Shown piece after piece: positions 46,947 to 56,924 of a stretch of DNA of 64,000 nt; positions within the stretch are counted from its first letter, which is position 1; every line of letters starts with the position of its first letter. The stretch covers positions 62,001 to 126,000 of the forward strand of contig JAISJD010000008.1 in the NCBI GenBank assembly GCA_031261705.1. Reading direction: 5' to 3'. The notes under the pieces were generated by a model. It saw nothing but the letters and a program-made list of their open reading frames with translations, ran no database searches and was not told where the DNA came from. This DNA comes from Lactobacillales bacterium. Its GTDB lineage: Bacteria > Bacillota > Bacilli > Lactobacillales > Streptococcaceae. The translations under genes and the position numbers were made by a program.

Positions 46947-47460
46947 TACATTTTGTAAACATTTGTGAAAATTTTTTAATTTTAGATGAAAATATGAAAC
47001 TTTTAGAGAACATTTCCGTTATTATTTAAATTTCACAAAATTACAGCAACTCAAAATAGCTTATGTTCAGTCATTTATCAAGTTTGATTTTCCACTTGTG
47101 AATTTTTTACTATAACAAGATTTCCAAAGTAGAACGAGATTTTTCAGTTGATTCGACAAATTTTTCCTATAAATAACTTAATTTATTAAATTTTTATGTT
47201 AAACACTTCACCAAATGTAATCTTTAAAAATAATTTGTCTAGTTATTTACACACATTTCAGATGAATTCCTCGAAATTCCGTCATTACTGAATTTGAAAA
47301 CACTCTCAAGATATTTTCTGCTCTCAATTTTTTTGTCTGTTTTTTAAAATATTTTTCGCTTTTATTATTAATTTTATAAATTCATAACAATTAATCATGT
47401 TTTTTTTAAGAATATCAACAGGGAAACATTTTTATCAATTTCATTCATTTTTAATAAAAA
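46947..47460. other. AT-rich non-coding stretch between spx and the DAHP synthase gene
   Basis: About 510 bases without a credible reading frame or RNA gene. It is visibly more AT-rich than its surroundings and lies inside the insertion between prfB and secA. Confidence 0.5.
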
Positions 47461-47489
47461 AAAGCCCCAGAAAAATTTTCCAGAGCTTT
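47461..47489 (-). terminator. Intrinsic terminator of the DAHP synthase gene
   Basis: AAAGCTCTGGAAAA and TTTCTGGGGCTTT (minus strand) form the stem, followed by TTTTTATT. Confidence 0.8.
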
Positions 47490-47498
47490 GATGATTGA

Positions 47499-48527
47499 CT
47501 AAGCATTTTCATAAATATGTTCAACAAGCTGAATTGTTTTTTCCCAACCTAGACATGGATCGGTGATTGATTGGCCGAAAACCTTTCCATCTGCTTCTTG
47601 ACGACCGTCCACTAGATAGCTTTCAATCATGAATCCACGAACGTATTGCTTCACCTTTTCATTCCAATTACGATTGATTAACGTTTGTTTTACAATGCGA
47701 CACTGTTCTAAATACTGTTTACCAGAGTTATCATGGTTCGTATCCACCACGATAAACGGATTTTTGAAGTCGCCTTCTTCATACATTTTGATAGTTTTTA
47801 AAAGATTTTCATAGTAATAATTTGGAATATTTTCTCCATATTCATTTAAAGCACCGCGTAAGATGACATGGGCTAATGGATTCGAGCTTGATTCTACTTC
47901 TTTTCCGTTAAATAGGAACTCTTGTTTTTGTTGCGCAGCATAGAGCGCATTGAACATGACCGTTAAATTCCCACTTGTAGGGTTTTTCATTCCTGTTGGC
48001 TGATCAATCCCACTCGCAACAAAACGGTGTTGTTGGTCTTCTACAGAACGAGCACCCACAGCGATATAACTCACCAAGTCATCGACAATTTCTAAGTTTT
48101 CTGGATAAAGCATTTCATCAGCAGTCGTTAAACCTGTTTCCGTAATCACACGATGATGTAGTTCACGAACCGCGACAATCCCATTTAATAAATTCGATTC
48201 GCCCTCTGGATCTGGATGATGCAACAATCCTTTGTAACCATCCCCATTTGTCCGAGGTTTATTGGTATACACACGTGGCACCATGAAGATTTTGTCTTCT
48301 ACCTTTTCTTGCAATTTCGCTAAACGGCGACAATATTCCATGACTGCCTCTTCATCATGAGCGGAACAAGGACCAATGATTAACAAAATACGATTGTCTG
48401 CTCCTGTCATAATTGCTTCAAGCTCTTTATCTCGAGCTTCTTTTTTCTTTTGCGTTTCAGCGTCTAATTTTCCAATCTCTTTTACCTTTGTAATGTCGAT
48501 TGTCTTACTAATCTCTTTAAATGACAT
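47499..48527 (-). CDS. aroF: 3-deoxy-7-phosphoheptulonate (DAHP) synthase, class I alpha
   Basis: The first enzyme of the shikimate pathway, condensing phosphoenolpyruvate with erythrose-4-phosphate. I chose ATG 48527 (342 residues) because AAAAGGG is nine bases upstream. The AroFGH-type family shows IIGPCSAHD, RVYTNKPRTNGDGYKGL, a SVEDQQHRFVASG region and DTNHDNSGK. The enzyme is expected to be feedback-inhibited by an aromatic amino acid, but which one is not evident. No other aro gene is adjacent. The symbol could equally be aroG. Confidence 0.93.
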   Translation of the reverse strand: MSFKEISKTIDITKVKEIGKLDAETQKKKEARDKELEAIMTGADNRILLIIGPCSAHDEEAVMEYCRRLAKLQEKVEDKIFMVPRVYTNKPRTNGDGYKGLLHHPDPEGESNLLNGIVAVRELHHRVITETGLTTADEMLYPENLEIVDDLVSYIAVGARSVEDQQHRFVASGIDQPTGMKNPTSGNLTVMFNALYAAQQKQEFLFNGKEVESSSNPLAHVILRGALNEYGENIPNYYYENLLKTIKMYEEGDFKNPFIVVDTNHDNSGKQYLEQCRIVKQTLINRNWNEKVKQYVRGFMIESYLVDGRQEADGKVFGQSITDPCLGWEKTIQLVEHIYENA

Positions 48528-48627
48528 TGGCAACAACCCTTTTCTTTTATTAGATTTTCATGAACCTTAGTGTATATTTTAACATAATTTATTTACTCGT
48601 CAATGCTTGAAGAATACGAGTATGAAA

Positions 48628-48655
48628 AAGAGCTCCGTCAGTTAACAGAGCTCTT
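48628..48655 (-). terminator. Intrinsic terminator of secA
   Basis: AAGAGCTCTGT and ACGGAGCTCTT (minus strand) form the stem, followed by TTTC. Confidence 0.85.
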
Positions 48656-48667
48656 CTATTTATCTAA

Positions 48668-51217
48668 TTACGAATTTTTTCCATGACAATTTTTAAATTT
48701 TTTGCCTGAACCACATGGACATAGATCATTTCGACCAACACCAGCGTAGGGATCATTAGATTTATTAATTGGTTTTCTCTTTTGTTCAGCTTCAACGACA
48801 CCTTCACCTTGTGCCAAGTTTGGATGACTTGGTTCTCCTTGAGCCACCTGTTCACGTTGAACATTTTGACGGATAACAGCTTTCATGAATAGACGAGTTA
48901 CGTCATACTCAATAGCACCAATCATATCTTCAAACATCTTGAAGCCTTCTGTTTGGTATTCAACCAATGGATTATTTTGCCCATAAGCACGAAGCCCGAT
49001 TGATTGACGTAGCTGATCCATTGCATCAATGTGATCCGTCCACTTAGAATCGACTACACGTAAGATAACAACCTTTTGGAACTCAACGACCTGCGCATTC
49101 CCATTTAGATGAGAAACCTGTGCTTCATAAACAGCTTCCGCACGTCCATATAAATAATCTTTGATTTCTTCTGCAGATTTATTTTCAATATCAGAAACCT
49201 TGATACTATCTTCATGAACCAATGCACTTCCAGCAAAATCAACAATTCCGGCAAGGTTCCATTCTGCTTTATTTTCATCTTGCGTATGACTATCTACCAC
49301 ACGACCAATCGTACGTTTTACCATGCTTAAAATAGATTCTTTCAAGTCCGTATCAGCGGTAATGACTTCATAACGTTGACCGTACATTACTTCACGTTGT
49401 TCACGCATAACATCATCGTATTGTAAGACGTTCTTACGTGTATCGTAGTTATTTCCTTCCACACGTTTTTGTGCAGATTCTACTTGACGGCTGAACATTT
49501 TAGATTGAATCACCGCATCTTCTTCTTCAAGATTCATGTGGTCTAAGAAGCGTTTAATTCGTTCGGAACCAAAACGTTTCATCAAATCATCTTCCAAAGA
49601 AAGATAAAATTGTGATGCCCCTGGATCCCCTTGACGACCTGCACGACCACGTAGCTGATTATCAATACGGCGTGATTCATGACGTTCAGTTCCGATAACT
49701 GCTAATCCACCAAGTTCTTTTACTCCAAGACCTAGCTTAATATCGGTTCCACGACCTGCCATATTGGTTGCGATAGTTACTGCACCTTTTTGACCGGCAT
49801 TCATAATAATATCTGCTTCTTTAAAGTGATTTTTCGCATTTAGCACTTCATGTGGGATATTTTCTCTATTCAGTAAGTTCGAGAGTAATTCCGATGTTTC
49901 AACCGCAACGGTACCCACAAGGACTGGTTGACCCTCACGATGGCGTTCTTTAATATCTTGCACGACTGCTTTAAACTTAGATTTTAACGTTGGATAAAGC
50001 AAGTCTGCATGGTCAATACGTTGGATTGGCTTATTGGTTGGAATTTGGAAAATCTGCATATTGTAAATTTCACGAAATTCTTCTTCTTCTGTTTTCGCCG
50101 TACCAGTCATCCCAGATAATTTCTTGTACATACGGAAATAGTTCTGGAAGGTGATGGTTGCCATTGTTTTAGATTCGTCTTCGATTTCTACGCCTTCTTT
50201 GGCTTCAATCGCTTGGTGAAGTCCATCCGAATAACGACGACCATCCATGATACGCCCTGTAAATTGGTCTACAATCAAGACTTTTCCGTCTTGAACTACA
50301 TAGTCAATATCAAGTAGCATGATGTAGTTAGCACGAAGAGATTGGTCAATATGGTGCGTCAAAGCTGTATTTTCTAAGTCATATAAATTTTCTAAACCAA
50401 AATTCTTTTCAGCTTTTTCAATTCCAGCTTCAGTTAACCCAATTGTTTTTGATTGAATATCAATTTTGTAATCCTCTTCGTCATTAAGAGATTTCACAAA
50501 ATTATCCGCACGTGTATACAAGGCCGTCGATTTTTCGGCTTGCCCTGAAATGATTAACGGTGTACGAGCTTCATCAATTAAAATGGAATCGACTTCATCG
50601 ACAAGGGCATAATTTAATGGACGTTGAACCATTTGATTTTGATAAACCACCATGTTATCACGCAAATAGTCAAAACCTAGTTCATTATTTGTTGAATAAG
50701 TAATGTCTGCTAAATAGGCTTCACGTTTTTCTTCGGAAGTTTTTGAGTTGATATTTAGACCAACTGTTAAACCTAACCAGTTGTATAATTCACCCATTTC
50801 ACTAGCATCACGAGTAGCTAAGTATTCATTGACCGTTACTACGTGTACCCCTTCGCCAGACAAGGCGTTTAGGTAAACGGGCATGGTCGCTGTTAAGGTT
50901 TTCCCTTCACCAGTACGCATTTCAGGAATATCTCCGTCGTGAAGAACAATCCCACCCATAATTTGTACGTGGTATGGGAATAGTCCCAAGACACGCTTAG
51001 AACCTTCACGAACTGTCGCAAAAGCTTCAGGTAATAATTGGTCTAATGTTTCTCCATTTTTATAGCGTTCTTTATATTCAATAGTTTTATTTTGTAATTC
51101 TTCATCGCTTAAAGCAGCCATTGCTTCTTCATAGCTTTCAACTTTTTTCGCTAAAGCGTCAAGACGTTTCAATTCACGTTTGTCATTTTCAACGATTTTT
51201 TTAATTATATTCGCCAT
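48668..51217 (-). CDS. secA: Preprotein translocase ATPase SecA
   Basis: The motor that drives unfolded proteins through SecYEG. The 849 residues show Walker [12 protein letters not shown] near 100, the DEAD-box Walker [14 protein letters not shown], motor domain II with [10 protein letters not shown] and [11 protein letters not shown], and the C-terminal zinc motif [14 protein letters not shown]. The gene follows hpf on the same strand, as in relatives. In many of them prfB comes directly next; here about 4.5 kb intervenes. Confidence 0.98.
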   Translation of the reverse strand: MANIIKKIVENDKRELKRLDALAKKVESYEEAMAALSDEELQNKTIEYKERYKNGETLDQLLPEAFATVREGSKRVLGLFPYHVQIMGGIVLHDGDIPEMRTGEGKTLTATMPVYLNALSGEGVHVVTVNEYLATRDASEMGELYNWLGLTVGLNINSKTSEEKREAYLADITYSTNNELGFDYLRDNMVVYQNQMVQRPLNYALVDEVDSILIDEARTPLIISGQAEKSTALYTRADNFVKSLNDEEDYKIDIQSKTIGLTEAGIEKAEKNFGLENLYDLENTALTHHIDQSLRANYIMLLDIDYVVQDGKVLIVDQFTGRIMDGRRYSDGLHQAIEAKEGVEIEDESKTMATITFQNYFRMYKKLSGMTGTAKTEEEEFREIYNMQIFQIPTNKPIQRIDHADLLYPTLKSKFKAVVQDIKERHREGQPVLVGTVAVETSELLSNLLNRENIPHEVLNAKNHFKEADIIMNAGQKGAVTIATNMAGRGTDIKLGLGVKELGGLAVIGTERHESRRIDNQLRGRAGRQGDPGASQFYLSLEDDLMKRFGSERIKRFLDHMNLEEEDAVIQSKMFSRQVESAQKRVEGNNYDTRKNVLQYDDVMREQREVMYGQRYEVITADTDLKESILSMVKRTIGRVVDSHTQDENKAEWNLAGIVDFAGSALVHEDSIKVSDIENKSAEEIKDYLYGRAEAVYEAQVSHLNGNAQVVEFQKVVILRVVDSKWTDHIDAMDQLRQSIGLRAYGQNNPLVEYQTEGFKMFEDMIGAIEYDVTRLFMKAVIRQNVQREQVAQGEPSHPNLAQGEGVVEAEQKRKPINKSNDPYAGVGRNDLCPCGSGKKFKNCHGKNS

Positions 51218-51409
51218 TTAAGTAAATTTCCTCTCTTCTTTAAAAAAACATTCTACTTTATATTATCATTAAATTGGTAGTCAATCAATAACTTTGGGCA
51301 GAATCTAAAGAATTACTATAACAGCTTAGGAAATGCCAAGCTAGTTATAAATCTATGCTTATATCATTAAAAAAAACAAATTTTAGTGTTTCTTTTTAAT
51401 ATAAAAAAG

Positions 51410-51439
51410 AGCCCTCAAGCCTGCAAAGACTAAAGAGCT
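51410..51439 (-). terminator. Intrinsic terminator of hpf
   Basis: AGCTCTTTAG and CTTGAGGGCT (minus strand, some G-U pairs) followed by CTTTTTTTAT. Confidence 0.65.
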
Positions 51440-51455
51440 TCCGTGGTCTCACTTA

Positions 51456-52007
51456 TTATTCTGTTTCAATTAAGCCATATTTTCCGTCACTACGACGATA
51501 AACAATGCTTGTTGCTTCGGTTTCCGCATCTTCAAAAATAAAGAAGTTATGACCAAGCATATCCATTTGTAAGACAGCTTCTTCACTATCCATTGGTTTC
51601 AATGAAACACGTTTTGTACGAACAATATCAAAATCATTGTCATTTGTTATGTCTGCTTCCGCTTCAGTTCCAGCAGTAAACACTTCTCCCGTAGGAACAG
51701 CTTCACGGTGTTTACGGTTGATTTTCGTTTTGTATTTACGAATTTGACGTTCTAATTTATCAACGACCAAATCAATACTTGCATATAAATCTGGTGAAGT
51801 TTCTTCTGCACGTAAAACTAAATTTGGAAGTGGAATTGTTACTTCGACCTTCGCAGTTTTTTCTGTGTAGACTTTCAAGTTTACGTGAGCAGTTGCTTCA
51901 GTAGATTCTGGGAAATATTTTTCCACCTTACTGACTTTCTTTTCAACGTAATCTCGGATTGGTTCAGTTACCTCGATATTTTCCCCGCGAACATTATATT
52001 TAAACAT
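51456..52007 (-). CDS. hpf: Long-form ribosome hibernation promoting factor
   Basis: Dimerises 70S ribosomes into inactive 100S particles in stationary phase. I chose ATG 52007 (183 residues, MFKYNVRGE) because AAAGGGG is eight bases upstream; the long frame begins 35 codons earlier. The N-terminal RNA-binding domain (about 1-100) is followed by a linker and the C-terminal dimerisation domain with KPMDSEEAVLQMDMLGHNFF. It lies between comFC and secA, as expected. Confidence 0.95.
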   Translation of the reverse strand: MFKYNVRGENIEVTEPIRDYVEKKVSKVEKYFPESTEATAHVNLKVYTEKTAKVEVTIPLPNLVLRAEETSPDLYASIDLVVDKLERQIRKYKTKINRKHREAVPTGEVFTAGTEAEADITNDNDFDIVRTKRVSLKPMDSEEAVLQMDMLGHNFFIFEDAETEATSIVYRRSDGKYGLIETE

Positions 52008-52148
52008 AACAATTACCCCTTTCGAGTTGCAACATAAAGAGAAAACGGAAGGACCACTCTTCGATTTTCTTCTTCTTGTCTTTATTATAGCGAACCTCAA
52101 AACCTTTTGCAAAGAAAATATTGAAAAATTCTAACGAATCTGCGTTAT

Positions 52149-52829
52149 TTATCTTGCTAAAGAAAATGTTTTCACGCATTCCGGATTTCCTAGTTTTATA
52201 GCCTCATACGCATGGAATATCGTCCTACCTGTCGTGTAAACATCATCCACTAGTAAAATCTTTCTTCCTTCTATTTTTAATTTTGCTTCATCAGTTATAG
52301 TAAACGTTTGCTTTTGAGCCAATCTAGCTTGTCGATTTTTTTCAGATTGTGGAGTGGTGTCCTGTGATTTTACCAATAATTCTGAATAATCTACATGCCC
52401 TGCCTGCAAGAATCCAGTGACCTGATTAAACCCTCGACTTTCCATGCGCCCATTAGATAACGGCAGGGGGACAGCTAACCACTCTTTCTGCTCTTTAAAA
52501 TAACTTTCTATCTCTTTTGAAAAGGTGAACCTCAGTCTATAATCCCCTAAAAATTTATACTTTTTAAACCATTCGTGCATCGCCTCGTTATATTTAAACA
52601 ATGCCTCATGATGAAAAGAATACTCTGGATAAATCTCATGCCACTGCCTACATTCCTCGCAATAGCTCTCCTTACTTTCACGCCCACAGCCAATACATCG
52701 ACTGCCTTCGATTCTTTCAAATTTTTGAAAGCAGCTTGGACAAACGATCGTTTTTTGTTCCTCAAAAAATAAACTTTTTATTGAAAATTGATTCTTCCAC
52801 TCTTTAGAACATAACAAACACTTACTCAT
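52149..52829 (-). CDS. comFC: Competence protein ComFC
   Basis: A 226-residue phosphoribosyltransferase-fold protein needed for natural transformation. Four N-terminal CxxC pairs suggest zinc binding (CLLC, CPSC, CIGC, CEEC). The PRTase motif ILLVDDVYTTGRT is near the C-terminus. I chose ATG 52829, which overlaps the comFA stop (ATGAGTAA) and has GAGGA seven bases upstream, implying translational coupling. Presence of comF genes does not show that the strain is competent. Confidence 0.93.
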   Translation of the reverse strand: MSKCLLCSKEWKNQFSIKSLFFEEQKTIVCPSCFQKFERIEGSRCIGCGRESKESYCEECRQWHEIYPEYSFHHEALFKYNEAMHEWFKKYKFLGDYRLRFTFSKEIESYFKEQKEWLAVPLPLSNGRMESRGFNQVTGFLQAGHVDYSELLVKSQDTTPQSEKNRQARLAQKQTFTITDEAKLKIEGRKILLVDDVYTTGRTIFHAYEAIKLGNPECVKTFSLAR

Positions 52830-54141
52830 CAATCATTCCTCGTTCTACTGCTAGTCGATTCATTTCAACAATCTGCTTCTTCGCTTCGACCATCGCCCGA
52901 CTTCTCCCGTCATGAAGAAAATATAATTTCCCGTTCGGACGTTGAATGTTTCTCCCCACACGTCCTGAAATTTGGACTAAAGCGGAACTTTTAAAAACAC
53001 GATGATTAGCTCCAAAAACAATCACAGAAACACCCGCAAAGGTCACGCCACGCTCTAAAATTGTACTCGTAATCAACAATTGAAGCTTTCCGTCGCGCAT
53101 TTGTTGCACCTTCTCCAGCCGTTTCTCGTCCTCAGCGTACACCGTGGTGAAAACTAACTTAGGGAATGCCTTTTGAATCGGCAAAACTAGCTTCTTCATT
53201 AACTCAATGGTTGGCACAAAAATCAAAAATGGAAAGCCGTCCGCAAGTAGTTCTTGCATTTTCAATTTCAACACTCTTGGAAGTTTCCCGTCATTTACTT
53301 GTTTCTCCCACTTGTTACACCAGACAAATGTTGGAGTGACGAGCGATTTTCTATGGTATCTTGCGGGTAAAATTACTCGCCGCAACTGCTTGGACTTTTC
53401 CTCATCTAGCAATTTTTTCGTTGGTGTCGCAGTCAGATAAATCAGAGTGGCATCTTTCTTTTTCGCATGGGTCACCGCATAATTTAGCTCTGCATTATCC
53501 ACAAATGGAAACGCATCGATCTCATCAATAATCAATACATCAAACGCATGATAAAAGCGTAATAGCTGATGGGTCGTACATAGCACAATCTCGCAATTTC
53601 GATATTCCTCCTCGCCTTTTCCATATAACAGGCATACATCGACCGACTGAAACGCAGATTTCAACCGAGGGTACAACTCCACACAAACATCTACCCTTGG
53701 CGAAGCAATACATACAGCTTGACCAATTGATAAGGCATGCTCAATCCCCTCGAATAACATCTCTGTTTTTCCAGCGCCAGTCACCGCATGGACTAAAAGT
53801 GTTTCTCTTTTCTCCACTGCTATAAGGATTTCTTTTGAAATTCTTTCTTGACCGTCAGAAAGCACCCCTTGCCAGCTGCAGCTATTCAAAATTTTCTCTC
53901 GTTTTTCCATTTCTTGTGTATAGAAAAAATGATTGGATTGAACTCGACCCAGTAAAATGCAGCTCGGGCAATAATAAGCTTCAATTTGTAGTTGTACCTC
54001 TGCTTTTAAATGGGTCTTGCCACAACGCAAGCAGGTCACCGTTTTTTCATCTATTTTCATTGTAGGAATTTTTATCACACTTGGAGAAAGCTTCTCCTCT
54101 CGAACCTCTGACTGTAAAACAAGACGTCCTCGAAATTCCAT
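52822..54141 (-). CDS. comFA: Competence helicase ComFA
   Basis: A DEAD-box-type ATPase that pulls transforming DNA into the cytoplasm. I chose ATG 54141 (439 residues) because GAGGTG is six bases upstream. An N-terminal zinc finger (CLRC...CPSC) is followed by Walker A VTGAGKTEML, Walker B LIIDEIDAF, STAT-like LTATPT, and the helicase C motifs TSTILERGVTF and QISGRVGR. It is divergent from yigZ, as in related genomes. No frameshift is visible. Confidence 0.95.
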   Translation of the reverse strand: MEFRGRLVLQSEVREEKLSPSVIKIPTMKIDEKTVTCLRCGKTHLKAEVQLQIEAYYCPSCILLGRVQSNHFFYTQEMEKREKILNSCSWQGVLSDGQERISKEILIAVEKRETLLVHAVTGAGKTEMLFEGIEHALSIGQAVCIASPRVDVCVELYPRLKSAFQSVDVCLLYGKGEEEYRNCEIVLCTTHQLLRFYHAFDVLIIDEIDAFPFVDNAELNYAVTHAKKKDATLIYLTATPTKKLLDEEKSKQLRRVILPARYHRKSLVTPTFVWCNKWEKQVNDGKLPRVLKLKMQELLADGFPFLIFVPTIELMKKLVLPIQKAFPKLVFTTVYAEDEKRLEKVQQMRDGKLQLLITSTILERGVTFAGVSVIVFGANHRVFKSSALVQISGRVGRNIQRPNGKLYFLHDGRSRAMVEAKKQIVEMNRLAVERGMIDE

Positions 54142-54185
54142 TTTTTCCACCTCTTTATTAATAAGTTACGCAAAAACTCAGAGAT

Positions 54186-54215
54186 TTTTTCATTTTTCTT
54201 TCTTTTTTTGTATAA
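54186..54215 (+). promoter_or_regulatory. Predicted yigZ promoter
   Basis: TTTTCA, an 18-base T-rich spacer and a perfect TATAAT, 36 bases before the ATG. Confidence 0.55.
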
Positions 54216-54250
54216 TAAAAAGACGAACGAACAGGAACGAGGGGATTTAC

Positions 54251-54919
54251 ATGGTAGAAAATCAAACAAATGAATATTTCTCTATTGCTGAAAATGGGCA
54301 ATCAGAGATAGAAATAAAAAAATCACGTTTTATCTGCTCTATGAAACGAGTAAACTCAGAAGAAGAAGCAAAAGAATTTATTGCAGGGTTAAAAAAAGAA
54401 CATTGGAAAGCAAATCATAATTGTAGTGCTTTCATTATTGGAGATAAAATGGACATTCAACGAAGTAGCGATGACGGAGAACCCAGTGGAACAGCTGGAG
54501 TCCCTATGCTTGAGGTTTTAAAGAAAAATGAGCTCATCAATGTGGTGGCAGTAGTTACCCGCTATTTTGGTGGCACAAAACTCGGCACAGGCGGGCTCAT
54601 TCGCGCTTATAGCACTTCTGTATCCACAGCTTTGCAGGAAATTGGAATTGTCCGAGGCACTTTACAACAAGAAATAAGCGTTCTTATCCAGTATCCACAG
54701 CTTGGAAAAGTCCAAAACTTCTTAGAAAACTCAACCAAGTATACTTTGAAGGATACTCTCTATACCGAAGCTGTCATTGTACAGGTGTTAGTGGATGAAA
54801 CACAAGTTGAAACATTTGAACAAGAAATCACGGAATTATTAAACGGGCAAGTAACCTTTACACGTGGGAATGTTTGCTATCATGAACAACGAATCAACTA
54901 CTCAAAAAAACCGGTTTAA
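54251..54919 (+). CDS. YigZ/IMPACT family protein
   Basis: A conserved 222-residue protein of the IMPACT/YigZ/YvyE family, with an N-terminal UPF0029 domain and a C-terminal ferredoxin-like domain. The IMPACT signature region DDGEPSGTAGVPMLEVL and VTRYFGGTKLGTGGLIRAY are clear. Its bacterial function is not settled; a link to translation regulation has been proposed. The longest frame runs far upstream, but ATG 54251 has GAGGGG seven bases before it. It is divergent from comFA. Confidence 0.9.
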   Translation: MVENQTNEYFSIAENGQSEIEIKKSRFICSMKRVNSEEEAKEFIAGLKKEHWKANHNCSAFIIGDKMDIQRSSDDGEPSGTAGVPMLEVLKKNELINVVAVVTRYFGGTKLGTGGLIRAYSTSVSTALQEIGIVRGTLQQEISVLIQYPQLGKVQNFLENSTKYTLKDTLYTEAVIVQVLVDETQVETFEQEITELLNGQVTFTRGNVCYHEQRINYSKKPV

Positions 54920-54951
54920 AATTAGCGAACAAGCTAACTCCAAATCGGTTT
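54908..54951. terminator. Bidirectional terminator between yigZ and the small basic-protein gene
   Basis: The outer stem AAACCGGTTT/AAATCGGTTT encloses an inner TTAGC/GCTAA hairpin. A TTTT run follows on the plus strand and a T-run on the minus strand. It overlaps the yigZ stop codon. Confidence 0.65.
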
Positions 54952-54955
54952 TACA

Positions 54956-55165
54956 TTATTTTTCTTCCATTTTTTCAGCAATTAATTTAGCTCTTTCTTT
55001 AGCTGCTAGTTGTTTTGCTTTTAATTCTTCAATTAAATCGGCTTTTGATTTTTGATAAGTGCCCTTTTTCTTTGCCGATTTTGAAGGGGCATTCATTTTT
55101 GAAGCATTCATTAAACGTTCTGCTCTCGCGTTGTTTTTCTTATAGGATAAAACGGAACCATGCAT
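54956..55165 (-). CDS. Small highly charged protein, unknown function
   Basis: A 69-residue Lys/Ala/Glu-rich protein; the C-terminal half (about 38-69) should form one long charged helix, perhaps a coiled coil. I chose ATG 55165 because GGGAG is nine bases upstream. It has no membrane segment. I do not recognise it. It is a single-gene unit convergent with yigZ. Confidence 0.6.
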   Translation of the reverse strand: MHGSVLSYKKNNARAERLMNASKMNAPSKSAKKKGTYQKSKADLIEELKAKQLAAKERAKLIAEKMEEK

Positions 55166-55241
55166 ATTTTTCACTCCCTACTTTTCACTCGGGGCTTATT
55201 ATGTCACGTTTCAGGGCGCTACGCAAGTAAAACGGCCAGGG

Positions 55242-55949
55242 CTATTTTTCTAAGTAAAACTCAAAACGGCTACCGACATACTGACTACGCACATATTCAA
55301 ACGGAGTTTTATCTTCCAAATAAGAGACTTGACGCAAACGTAAAATCGCCGCCCCACGCTTCACATTTAGATAATCAGAAACCTTTTCAGAGGCTAACAT
55401 GGCCGAAATGGTTTGTTCCGCTTCGCCGATTTTATATTCACCTTTTTCTTCCAAGGTTTTGTAGAAGTGGCTAGTGACTTCGCTCTTACTAAATTCTTCC
55501 ACCAAACGATAAGGAATACTTGCAACTTCATAACAAATGGGTAATCCGTCTGCATAACGAATCCGTTCCATACGTAGAATATCCTCACCAGCTTCTAACT
55601 GTAACTTTTCCATTTCACTAATACTTGGCTTTGCTACAAAATAAGCTAAGGTACGGCTTGAAGGCACACGATTTTGTGCTAGCATGATTTCAGTAAAACT
55701 GGTCGTTCCTTTCATCATTTCTTGCACTTTTTGACTAGCGACATAGGTGCCACTTCCTACTCGGCGGTCTAAAATTCCTTCCTCAGATAGAGTTTGAATT
55801 GCCTGACGCAAGGTCATTCGGCTGACACCAAACGTTTCCGACAGTTCTCTTTCTGAAGGCAAGCGGTCGCCCACTTTCCAGACACCATTTTCTATTTCTC
55901 CTTTAATTTCATCGTGTATGCGAATATACACTGGTACAGTCCTAGACAT
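55242..55949 (-). CDS. GntR-family regulator with UTRA effector domain
   Basis: A 235-residue HutC-subfamily regulator. The N-terminal winged helix (about 5-70, with RLPSERELSETFGVSRMTLR) is followed by a UTRA ligand-binding domain. Such proteins sense sugar phosphates or amino-acid derivatives, but the ligand and target here are unknown because no metabolic operon is adjacent. ATG 55949 has TAGGAGG seven bases upstream. Confidence 0.88.
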   Translation of the reverse strand: MSRTVPVYIRIHDEIKGEIENGVWKVGDRLPSERELSETFGVSRMTLRQAIQTLSEEGILDRRVGSGTYVASQKVQEMMKGTTSFTEIMLAQNRVPSSRTLAYFVAKPSISEMEKLQLEAGEDILRMERIRYADGLPICYEVASIPYRLVEEFSKSEVTSHFYKTLEEKGEYKIGEAEQTISAMLASEKVSDYLNVKRGAAILRLRQVSYLEDKTPFEYVRSQYVGSRFEFYLEK

Positions 55950-56098
55950 ACCCAAAACCTCCTACTCCTTGCATCAGCAAATAATTCTCCTTTGGTAAAT
56001 TGGTCTAGTTCAATAATAAACAATAAATAGAAGTTTTGCAAAAAATATAGCAAATAAAGGAAGAAATAAAAGGAACTTCTCTCATTTTTTCAAAAAAA

Positions 56099-56122
56099 GA
56101 CCCTTACCGTGAAGTAAGAGTC
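56099..56122 (-). terminator. Intrinsic terminator of sodA
   Basis: GACTCTTAC and GTAAGGGTC (minus strand) with loop TTCACG, followed by TTTTTTTG. Confidence 0.85.
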
Positions 56123-56143
56123 GAATGTTCAAATAATTGATAA

Positions 56144-56758
56144 TTATTTAGCTAACGCAGCAACAAAGTTTTCATTTGCTTTGTTCCAGTTGACTAATTC
56201 CCAGAAAGCAGCAATGTAGTCGGGACGAACATTTTTATATTTCAAATAGTAAGCATGTTCCCAAACATCTAAACCAATGACAGGTGTTTGACCGTTCATT
56301 AATGGAGAATCTTGATTAGCAGTTGAAACGATTTTTAATTCACCATTTTCTACAACTAACCAAGCCCAGCCTGAACCAAAACGACCAGTTGCTGCAGTTT
56401 TAAATTCTTCTTTAAATGCTTCAAAGTTTCCAAAAGTTTTAGCAATCGCATCTGCTAATTCAAATTTTGGTGCACCACCAGCATTTGGTGCTAAAATTTC
56501 CCAGAAGAAGCTATGGTTTGCATGTCCACCACCATTGTTTTGAACGGCAACTTTAATATCAGCGGGTACATTTGCAATATCAGCTACTAATTCTTCAACT
56601 GATTTTTCACCTAATTCAGGATATTTTTCAATCGCAGCATTCAAGTTTGCAACATAAGTCGCATGATGCTTGTCATGATGTAAGTGCATTGTTTCTACAT
56701 CAAAAAATGGTTCTAAAGCATCGTAAGCATAAGGTAATTCTGGTACAGTGTAAGTCAT
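56144..56758 (-). CDS. sodA: Superoxide dismutase (Mn/Fe family)
   Basis: Converts superoxide to peroxide and oxygen. The 204 residues show the metal ligands His27 (MHLHHDKHH), a second His in NHSFFW, and the Asp/His pair in LDVWEHAYY. The GGGHANHS and QDSPLM features suggest manganese, as usual in this order. GGAGGAG precedes the ATG. Monocistronic, with a good promoter upstream. An aerobic-defence enzyme here contrasts with the oxygen-sensitive hydrogenase and PFOR. Confidence 0.95.
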   Translation of the reverse strand: MTYTVPELPYAYDALEPFFDVETMHLHHDKHHATYVANLNAAIEKYPELGEKSVEELVADIANVPADIKVAVQNNGGGHANHSFFWEILAPNAGGAPKFELADAIAKTFGNFEAFKEEFKTAATGRFGSGWAWLVVENGELKIVSTANQDSPLMNGQTPVIGLDVWEHAYYLKYKNVRPDYIAAFWELVNWNKANENFVAALAK

Positions 56759-56799
56759 AATAGTTCTCCTCCAAAAATTTATTTTTGTATCTACTTGTA

Positions 56800-56828
56800 A
56801 TTTTAGACGTCTCGTTATTTTTCAGCAA
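56800..56828 (-). promoter_or_regulatory. Predicted sodA promoter
   Basis: TTGCTG, a 17-base spacer and TAAAAT on the minus strand, about 40 bases before the start codon. Confidence 0.6.
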
Positions 56829-56852
56829 ACTTAATGCTCAAAAAAGTGAAAT

Positions 56853-56885
56853 TTGACAAACGAAGAAGAAAAAACATGGTATAAT
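56853..56885 (+). promoter_or_regulatory. Predicted promoter of the DUF1189 gene
   Basis: A perfect extended -10, TGGTATAAT (56877-56885). A TTGACA at 56853 is 21 bases upstream, too far for an ideal -35, so the extended -10 probably dominates. This places the real start codon downstream of it. Confidence 0.55.
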
Positions 56886-56924
56886 GAACTTTCAAGTAAG
56901 CTATTAGAATGGAGTGTCAAGGAA

